Positions 57,615 to 64,000 of a stretch of DNA of 64,000 nt are shown piece by piece (positions within the stretch are counted from its first letter, which is position 1; every line of letters begins with the position of its first letter). The stretch covers positions 310,001 to 374,000 of the forward strand of contig NTMA01000025.1 of the NCBI GenBank assembly GCA_002917075.1, in the 5' to 3' direction. The notes under the pieces are model-generated. The model worked only from the letters and a program-made list of their open reading frames with translations, was not told where the DNA came from and searched no databases. The translations under genes were made by a program, and so were the position numbers. This stretch comes from Hawksworthiomyces lignivorus (taxonomy: Eukaryota; Ascomycota; Sordariomycetes; Ophiostomatales; Ophiostomataceae).

Positions 57615-59294
57615 ATGCCTCCACTCGAAATTCCAGACTACGAGCCAGCCCCAACCGCGCAGAATCAGGGCTACCGCGGCCGTGTTCGGACCGGCTGTTT
57701 GACCTGCCGTGCGAGGAAGGTCAGGTGCGATGAGCGGCGTCCTATATGCGAAAATTGTGACCGAGTTAAACGAACCTGCGTCTACAAATCCAAAGCCAAA
57801 CCAGTACAAGACGAACTGGTGTCTTCACAGTCATCAAATCAAGCGGCAAGAATCAGTGAAACTGATGTGGTGACAAGCAGTGAGGACCACGGCCGTCCAG
57901 AGCCAATAGCCACGTCAAATATCGGATTTCTTCCAGAGAACGCACCACTACACTGGCATGTACAACCAGTGAACAATGGCTCTCCTGATTTCCTAGGACC
58001 TTCGACTTCGGAGCTTATTTCGCGTGACATATATCTGACCACCACCATTGATTTCCTAGCGGCCTGTGACATCCCTACCCAGCCGTCTTTCACATACTTC
58101 GTACAGTCAGTAGACTGCCCCTTTGTCACACCATTCGACCCAGTGAACTGGTACCGGATGAAAATACACGTGGCCAAGCTCGCGAGCAGCCACTCTGATA
58201 TCTCAACGGCATTATCGGCTCTGCAAGCACTCTACAAGGCGCAACTGCATGGCTTGCCAACATCAAATGCTGCCTCATTATATGCCATCTCAAAAACGGC
58301 CTTCGGCAACATGATTCAGAGCAGCAACAAGTCCTTCGACGATGTACTCATAACTGCATTCCTTCTCTCTTTATTTGAAGTCATCTATTATGAATCTGTC
58401 TCGGTACTGAAGGAACCAGACGAGAGATTGGTCCAGAGATTCGAGCAATGGGTGCACAACAAAACCCATTCTCCGCTTTCACTCAGAATTGTTGCCTGGC
58501 TAGAGTTGCTCCATGCCACCGCAATTCGATCGGGAGGTCCTGGCCTCATTTCCCAGTCAATCCTCTATCTTTTTACAAAAATTAGTCGGAATCTCTCTCT
58601 CCTTAGTCTCAGAGAACTTTCTGACTACCCAAGTGACATCTTAGCCCACGTCTATGACAACTCTTGTTCCCAAATTTTTTATTTTTACCTCAGTCTACAG
58701 AGGTTATCCTCCAAGATAGCCAAGCTAACGCACTACCATCGCTCAAGGATTACGCTCGCAGACCAAGAGGAGGTTTCAGGCCTGATACAAGAAATTCACA
58801 AGCAAGTTGTTTCTCTGTGGGAATCCCGATCTGATCTCCAGCGTATGCCGTCCGCACAAATTCGCTCATTGCTCCCTCCGGAAGCAGTGCGTCCAGTGAC
58901 CACGCTAGTCAACATCACGAATGCAGCCTATCACGCAGAGCTTGTCGAGATAGGCCGTGTGTTAGGGGACCCACGGTCGCTGCAGTCCGAGTCCAAACAA
59001 GCTGCAGTCCACATCCGGCGCATCGTCGACGATGAATGGAAAGAGACAGGAGAAGAGAAGCTCTCTGCAGCGTACCTGCGTCCTCTTTTCATATGTGCTA
59101 TCGAAAGCCTCGACGAGCATGAGTCTCGCTGGGCGGTGGCCATGCTTCGGTCCATCCGAGATCCCATCGCCCGGACCGATTTTTTTGCCTCGTTTGCTTC
59201 GGCACTGTCGAATGCTCAGCTTCAGAAGGACCGGCGAGTTACATCTAGATATTTCTGCTTCCAGGTCTTTGGTGTGTCACCCCCGTTTATGTGA
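57615..59294 (+). CDS. Zn2Cys6 transcription factor (Fungal_trans_2 type)
   Basis: A single exon of 559 residues from ATG 57615; an in-frame GTG 39 bp upstream is not used. The zinc cluster near residues 28-55 reads C-X2-C-X6-C-X6-C-X2-C-X6-C (GCLTCRARKVRCDERRPICENCDRVKRTC). The regulatory part, beginning around residue 120 with SRDIYLTTTIDFL, is mostly helical. It matches the general pattern of short-linker fungal regulators, including SALQALYKAQLHGL and a C-terminal RRVTSRYFCFQVFGV. The absence of introns sets it apart from the three other regulators in this window. Neighbours are a DUF1868 protein and a secreted orphan, so no target pathway is evident. Confidence 0.9.
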   Translation: MPPLEIPDYEPAPTAQNQGYRGRVRTGCLTCRARKVRCDERRPICENCDRVKRTCVYKSKAKPVQDELVSSQSSNQAARISETDVVTSSEDHGRPEPIATSNIGFLPENAPLHWHVQPVNNGSPDFLGPSTSELISRDIYLTTTIDFLAACDIPTQPSFTYFVQSVDCPFVTPFDPVNWYRMKIHVAKLASSHSDISTALSALQALYKAQLHGLPTSNAASLYAISKTAFGNMIQSSNKSFDDVLITAFLLSLFEVIYYESVSVLKEPDERLVQRFEQWVHNKTHSPLSLRIVAWLELLHATAIRSGGPGLISQSILYLFTKISRNLSLLSLRELSDYPSDILAHVYDNSCSQIFYFYLSLQRLSSKIAKLTHYHRSRITLADQEEVSGLIQEIHKQVVSLWESRSDLQRMPSAQIRSLLPPEAVRPVTTLVNITNAAYHAELVEIGRVLGDPRSLQSESKQAAVHIRRIVDDEWKETGEEKLSAAYLRPLFICAIESLDEHESRWAVAMLRSIRDPIARTDFFASFASALSNAQLQKDRRVTSRYFCFQVFGVSPPFM

Positions 59295-59740
59295 CACCGA
59301 CTCAAAAAATACGGGGACTGTCACCGTGGGTTCTCACGGTACGAAATGGTCTAGTCAACATGATTCTTAATTTTCATTTTAGGGGGACAGTTCTTCACAT
59401 ATAGCACGTTATTTATTTAAATTTAATGCATAACTTCGCACATAGGAATTAGGTCTCTGCTATCGAGATTTCCATTAAAATATGAGCTCTTTTCTATCAG
59501 ACAGAAATTCATTCCGAGAATCTTTTTTTTTTTTGTTTCATGTTGGTTGTCATTCTTTCACCAATCATAAACCGTATTCTATCTACCAGAAAAAAAAAGG
59601 CCCTGCAGTTCTTGGGCTTGTGTGCATTCCTCATCGTGCGGACGTTGGCGAATCTGACACAGCTTTATGTAGGTTTATTATTAAATTAAACAAAATACCG
59701 TCACCTTCGCAAGCTCGTTTGCAAGTGAAAGTAAGACTGC
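59295..59740. other. Convergent spacer
   Basis: 3' regions of the Zn2Cys6 gene and the secreted-protein gene; T runs near 59525. No gene seen. Confidence 0.55.
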
Positions 59741-60346
59741 TTAGACGGCTTGTGGGACAAGATCTAAAGGAACATATCCAACATCCGAACTAGACGGGTC
59801 GTACATACGCACGTAAATATCAGAATCGATCGAGTCCAACGTATAAAATCCCACAGTAGTAGGATACCCAACCGGCGAACATGACAAGGGAACGCCTGAA
59901 TACGCGGCGCTGCATGAAATCTGTGCATAAACGCTAGCACCGCCGTTTGAATCGATAGTATCCTCTGTTACCATGTAAATCTCATAGTAACCCACACGGT
60001 ATATCGCATAATCATTCCCAGACATCAAATAGCCGGTGCCAGCCTCTAGAGTGAAAGGCTGGATTTGGTATGGCCCCAAATAAGAATCAGGGTTGAACTC
60101 GACGGTCTGACTATCAGAAACTTCGAGCAAATCGCCATTCACAGCGCTGTTTGGCGAATTGGCAGCAGCAAGGTAAAATGTCGACAGTGGTGTGGGAGCG
60201 GCCGATGATGAAGAAACGATAGAGCTGACGCTGCTGGTAGATGCGCTGGTACCAATGCTGGTGCTCGTGGCTGGTTTGCAAGGAGTCGCAGAGACGAGAG
60301 AAAAGGGGGCGGTCAGAAGACCAAGACCAAACGAAAGAAAGCGCAT
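59741..60346 (-). CDS. Small secreted protein with Ser/Thr-rich linker, unknown function
   Basis: A single exon of 201 residues starting at MRFLSFGLGLLTAPFSLVSA, a clear signal peptide with likely cleavage near residue 20. Residues ~25-50 are a Ser/Thr/Ala-rich stretch that would be O-glycosylated. The remaining ~150 residues form a beta-rich domain with many Tyr and Asp (TLEAGTGYLMSGNDYAIYRVGYYEIYM, PVGYPTTVGFYTLDSI). Only three Cys are present in the mature part, so it is not a typical cysteine-rich effector. No GPI-anchor-like C terminus is seen. I do not recognise the family; it resembles hypothetical cell-wall or secreted proteins of filamentous fungi. A CT/GA-rich region just upstream (60380-60550) may be its leader. 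Confidence 0.8.
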   Translation of the reverse strand: MRFLSFGLGLLTAPFSLVSATPCKPATSTSIGTSASTSSVSSIVSSSSAAPTPLSTFYLAAANSPNSAVNGDLLEVSDSQTVEFNPDSYLGPYQIQPFTLEAGTGYLMSGNDYAIYRVGYYEIYMVTEDTIDSNGGASVYAQISCSAAYSGVPLSCSPVGYPTTVGFYTLDSIDSDIYVRMYDPSSSDVGYVPLDLVPQAV

Positions 60347-61846
60347 CGTGTCGACGCCAGAGAAGTCAAACACGGAAAATTGAAAGTTAATTCAATGAGA
60401 TGAGTAGTCGAGGATGAGGGAAATAAAATGAACGACAAGAAGGAGGGAAAATGAACGACAAGATACAACAAATGCCAGTGGCGAGAAGACGAAAAGAAAT
60501 GGGGGAGAGAAAAGGAAGGGGCAAGACCGTTGATTTTTATTCTCTCCATAGCACTTTACTCTAAAGGTCTTGATCTTGGCAGATGAGAAAGACACTATGA
60601 ATGCTTGAGAAATATGTCCGATTTTGGTCAGGCTTGTAAGTTTTTGTAAGATTATTACAGTATTACAGCATGTCCCACATTTTTAGAATGAGTAGTCTTC
60701 AATCGTATACAACCACGATCAGCTCAATACTATGATTAAACTAAAATCCGACTGTTAGGATGTGGCGCGAGATTAGGAGCACAGAATTATGAGCATTAAA
60801 TTTCAACTCGTGGTAGCTTCATCGTAACAGTATTACTAGCAATCCCGGGCCGTTGGGCTAAGAAAGATGTGGCGTCTTCTTATATCATTCTTTCTTTGAC
60901 GTGGTTACTCACAGCTTGGTTCGACACTCTACCCTCAGCAGCTGTGTGCGGTCAAGTGAATTTAGTTGGCGGGTGTGTTGTTTGTGCCCTTTTTGGGACA
61001 GTGTTGAAAGTGGGCCTGCCATGGGGCAATCGTGCAAAAGTACACGGTAATTATTGCTTTGTACATAAACTGATATAAGTACGGACCGGCTGCCATAATT
61101 GCTAGCACAAAAAGAGGTGCATGATTCTTAGCAGAGCTTCGTAGTCACAAGTTCCTCGAATGTTGCCAACGTTGTGCGGAGCAGTGTAAGAGGCACTTTT
61201 TTTGCCTCGATTATAGTTTCAATGTGTGCCATACGCTTAATTTCCCCAAGGACCCTCTTAGGACCGTAAACTTCTAGACTCTTCTAACATTATTGGTTAA
61301 GATAAATGGACCTCTCAACCCACCAGCAGATATCCAATACGTAAGACCAGCTTCAAATAAAGCCCAGTTTGATTGTGGATTTTCTTAGCAATTTCGTACG
61401 TCTGCTTCTCTAGCTCTTCGATTTCATAGGCTGAAGTGCTGAATGTTTGTAAGGATAGCACATTGGATACAATTTAAAGCTTGGGGCCTTTGTGATGTGA
61501 ATCGGCCATTTATATTTTTGAATAGTCCGTGAAATTCTTTTGATAATTATTCGATTTAACTACTAAACACGCCTCAAATACACAACATACATAGCTGCAT
61601 TTATCTCTAGCAGTCTCTTTGAATACATTGAACCCACCCATGTTGGAGACAGGTTTCCACTACATGTAATTTCTTTTCGGGCAGGCGGAGAAAAGCGTTG
61701 GTTTATCTTGCGCTTCAGTTACCTGTGATCTATTCTAGGTAAAAATGAAAAGTTTATATAGCATGAACTTTGTATCCTAAACGTTGCTATATGTTACATG
61801 AATGGTAGATCCCTCAGATTCTCTATTTCGAATCGATCCCTATCTT
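60347..61846. other. 1.5-kb AT-rich spacer
   Basis: Apart from the purine/pyrimidine-rich leader of the secreted-protein gene (60350-60560), I see nothing. A 69-codon frame at 60869-61078 has no features. Confidence 0.55.
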
Positions 61847-62971
61847 TTATGCCCCAACCTCTGGTTTTGTATCCTCCCCCGCCGTGTCATGCATGGCTTC
61901 GACGCGCCGCCGAACCCAGTCCTGGCAGCTGATCTCGGTGTATTTTTTTGTCTCCCCGGGCGCCACGGCGCTGTCGAGCACGCCACAGCTCTCATTAAGG
62001 TTGAATCCAAAGAAGAAGGGCATGCTGATGCGCTCGCGGCCGCTCCAGTTCTGGGCACGGTGGACAGTGCTAACGTAGCGGTCGTTAGTGATACGCTGCA
62101 GGTAGTCGCCGATGTTAACGACAAACGTGCCAGGGATGGGCGCCGCGCTGATCCACTGGCCATCGCGGTTGAGCACCTGGAGGCCGCCGTTACTGTCCTG
62201 CCAGAGCACGGTGAAGAGCTGGAAGTCGGTGTGGGAGCCAATGGACACCAGGTCATCACCGCTGCCGGCGTCCGCGCTGGACACGCGTGGTGCGATTGGC
62301 GGGTAGTAGTTCAGCGCCAGGGCCGCGTCCGGGTGCGAGAACTTGCTGTCAAGTGCATGCTCGTCGAGGTCCAGGGACAGCGCAAACGCCCGCACAAGGG
62401 CACGCGCCAGGCCCAGGCAGGCCTGCCAGTAGCGAACGACAGCGGTGCGGAAGTGTGGTAGGTTGGCCGTCGACGCCCATGGAAAGTCCTCACTGCGCAG
62501 GTGCTGGGCGATGTGAGCGGGGATCTGGGCAACATCGGACACAGCCGGGTCTAGCGCGGGATCGTAACACCACGAAAAGGTCTCGCGCACGTCGATGGAC
62601 TCGCTCGGGTTGATACGTTGTGTCTTGGGGCCTTTATAGCCATTGAAATACTGCGACTTGCTTGAGTCGGCACGCGCCTTCACCTCGGCCGGTTGCTGAA
62701 AGAAGTCGAGGCAGGCGGCACAGGCTTCGTCGGTCACGGTCTCAGGGATGCCGTGATTCTTGATGTAGAAGAAACCGTTATTGGTAGCTGCAGCATGGAT
62801 CTGCTGCGCTACGGCAACACGAGCACCGGCATCGGTGCTAAAGATGCCAGACACGTCAATGATGGGGATTTCAGACGGCTCAGCATTGCGGAGTGGTGTC
62901 CGCAGAACAGTACGGTAGATAAGACCATTGCCAGAAGACAATTGCAACTGGGTGGTTGTTATGGTAGCCAT
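61847..62971 (-). CDS. 2-oxoglutarate/Fe(II)-dependent oxygenase (isopenicillin-N-synthase-like family)
   Basis: A single exon of 374 residues. The N-terminal DIOX_N block (IPIIDVSGIFS, then NNGFFYIKNHGIP near residues 64-76) leads to the jelly-roll core. The iron triad is His247 and Asp249 in SIGSHTDFQLF and His304 in STVHRA. Arg314-X-Ser316 in ERISMPFFF binds 2-oxoglutarate. Such soluble enzymes hydroxylate, desaturate or cyclise small molecules; the substrate cannot be read from sequence. The next gene on the same strand is a carboxylate-type MFS permease 600 bp upstream, so uptake followed by oxidation of one compound is plausible. It lies 12 kb from the DGD island and need not belong to it. 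Confidence 0.92.
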   Translation of the reverse strand: MATITTTQLQLSSGNGLIYRTVLRTPLRNAEPSEIPIIDVSGIFSTDAGARVAVAQQIHAAATNNGFFYIKNHGIPETVTDEACAACLDFFQQPAEVKARADSSKSQYFNGYKGPKTQRINPSESIDVRETFSWCYDPALDPAVSDVAQIPAHIAQHLRSEDFPWASTANLPHFRTAVVRYWQACLGLARALVRAFALSLDLDEHALDSKFSHPDAALALNYYPPIAPRVSSADAGSGDDLVSIGSHTDFQLFTVLWQDSNGGLQVLNRDGQWISAAPIPGTFVVNIGDYLQRITNDRYVSTVHRAQNWSGRERISMPFFFGFNLNESCGVLDSAVAPGETKKYTEISCQDWVRRRVEAMHDTAGEDTKPEVGA

Positions 62972-63575
62972 ATCTGAACAGAATAGTGATGCTTACAATA
63001 TAAAATCGTGGCGTTTAAAAATTGCTTAAGTCCTCTTCATAGAGATATAAGGTACTGGAACAAGCGTACATATAACGGAGCCTTTTCGAACTGGTAGAGT
63101 GGCCTAGTGGTTGACCTCAATACCCTAATATCAATACCATGATAAGGAGCTGCCTTTTGAAATCAGGCCTACAGACTGCTTAGTGGAAAAGAAATTGATA
63201 AAAGGTCGTGACAGCCTCCAGGGCTGGTTTCTCTTGTGGTCATGAGATATATACAGTGTGATAAAGCCCAGCACAATAGAGGTTCTTGCTATGCTAAAGA
63301 GAGAGAGTATCTACGCTATCACGATGGCTAATCTATGTACACAAATTTTGGCAATCTCTCATATCGGACTCTGTTCCGCTATCGCTGCATGATGGCATGG
63401 GGCAGCTGATATGGTATCTCGTCGGTCTGGGGAGAGCTATCAGGGCAATCAGATATTCAACAGTATCTCGGTAGATGCGATTTGGTGCCTATCTTAGCGG
63501 CGGGGCGTGGAGGAGCCGCTAATTTAGTTCATCTACGGAGTACGGAGTTATATGCTATCTTTCTACAGATAGCTG
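62972..63575. other. Intergenic, no gene seen
   Basis: 600 bp between two minus-strand genes, with a doubled TACGGAGT motif at 63533-63548. A GTGGCCTAGTGGTT stretch near 63101 looks like a tRNA D arm, but no cloverleaf can be completed. Confidence 0.55.
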
Positions 63576-64000
63576 TTAGGCTTTGAATGTGTCCGTAATG
63601 TGCGTCGAGTCCTGCGAGCGCTCCTCGACGCCATCGTCCACCATCCGCCGGCGAAACAGCTCGCGAATCTCAAAGCAGCGCACAACGCATACCCACAGAC
63701 ACATACCACAGATGAAACCGAGACTGGCGCGGAATCCGCGAACATACTCGGGGGCATCCGTGACGGGGTACAGGAACTGCTGAATGATCGTGGTAAGGGC
63801 AGCGCCAAACGAGTTCATGATGGCCAAGACGAGCGCACGAACCTGCGTGTCGCCCGCGCAGAGTACGTTGGCCCAGGAGTAGTACATTGGCGACAGTGGC
63901 CCGTCCGTACCGGCAAACATGTAAGCGACGACTCGCAGGCCCAGCGGGATGTCCCAGACCACCAGACAGATGGTACCAAAAAGCAGAATGGCCAGATTGA
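63576..64000 (-). CDS. MFS permease, anion:cation symporter family (C-terminal 140 residues; 5' end beyond window)
   Basis: The frame is open to the right edge and ends at 63576. The fragment holds the last membrane segments with the family pattern LRVVAYMFAGTDGPLSPMYYSWANVLCAGDTQVRALVLAIMNSFGAALTTIIQQFLYP. This matches pantothenate/nicotinate-type (Fen2/Tna1/Liz1-like) permeases more than sugar or drug transporters. The tail is hydrophilic (RELFRRRMVDDGVEE). Substrate cannot be determined from the fragment. It is the same broad family as the permease at 33258-35090, but the sequences are not close. Confidence 0.85.
   Translation of the reverse strand, partial: NLAILLFGTICLVVWDIPLGLRVVAYMFAGTDGPLSPMYYSWANVLCAGDTQVRALVLAIMNSFGAALTTIIQQFLYPVTDAPEYVRGFRASLGFICGMCLWVCVVRCFEIRELFRRRMVDDGVEERSQDSTHITDTFKA

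Noticed and set aside
63095..63185. tRNA-like GTGGCCTAGTGGTT segment
   Set aside because: A full cloverleaf and a B box cannot be made.
20003..63548. Scattered TACGGAGTA/CTCCGTA motifs (for example near 20005, 51760, 63535)
   Set aside because: A short motif I take to be widespread in fungal AT-rich DNA; no regular spacing or link to genes here.
1..64000. CRISPR arrays, insertion sequences, rRNA genes, viral genes
   Set aside because: Looked for on both strands; no direct-repeat arrays, transposase domains, rRNA signatures or viral proteins found, as expected for this kind of fungal locus.

Overview
The window is nuclear DNA of a filamentous ascomycete, most likely a sordariomycete (possibly Hypocreales). 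The signs are short introns of about 60-110 bp with GTRWGT donors and CTAAC-type branch points, four Zn2Cys6 regulators, many MFS and YAT transporters, GC-rich coding regions and AT/CT-rich spacers. I support 24 protein genes, two of them cut by the window edges, plus one tRNA-like locus. Exon boundaries were read by eye from splice signals and checked by adding up reading frames; none has transcript support.

Left part (1-16 kb): most of the lipid-transfer protein gene vps13 (minus strand, 3' end off the left edge), a DUF3429 membrane protein probably of mitochondria, an aldo-keto reductase and a DHA1-type drug/H+ antiporter. Middle-left (16-30 kb): a six-exon Zn2Cys6 regulator, a PRISE-like short-chain reductase, a zinc-less MDR reductase and an acidic orphan protein. 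Large gene-free stretches separate them; these hold a pyrimidine-rich leader-like tract, a 59-bp near-perfect palindrome, a decayed gene relic and a leucine-type tRNA-like locus with an AGG anticodon.

Centre (30-50 kb): a metabolic island. In order it has a Zn2Cys6 regulator divergent from a Dal5-type permease, an aspartoacylase/succinylglutamate desuccinylase-type deacylase, a type-B carboxylesterase, a 2,2-dialkylglycine decarboxylase (DGD)-like PLP enzyme divergent from an amino-acid permease, a second Zn2Cys6 regulator divergent from an Arg-less Rid-family protein, and a second amino-acid permease. The DGD/permease divergent promoter carries at least four copies of a CGGNAAACTTGCA-like element at 23-28 bp spacing. 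Related elements lie in the regulator/Rid promoter and upstream of the second permease. I infer a regulated system for taking up and degrading alpha,alpha-dialkyl amino acids such as alpha-aminoisobutyrate (Aib), possibly released from peptides or acylated amino acids.

Right part (50-64 kb): a gene-poor AT-rich stretch, a maltose-type sugar transporter, two paralogous DUF1868 2H-phosphoesterase genes facing each other 34 bp apart, a fourth Zn2Cys6 regulator, a small secreted Ser/Thr-rich protein, a 2-oxoglutarate/Fe(II) oxygenase, and the C-terminal end of an MFS anion permease cut by the right edge.
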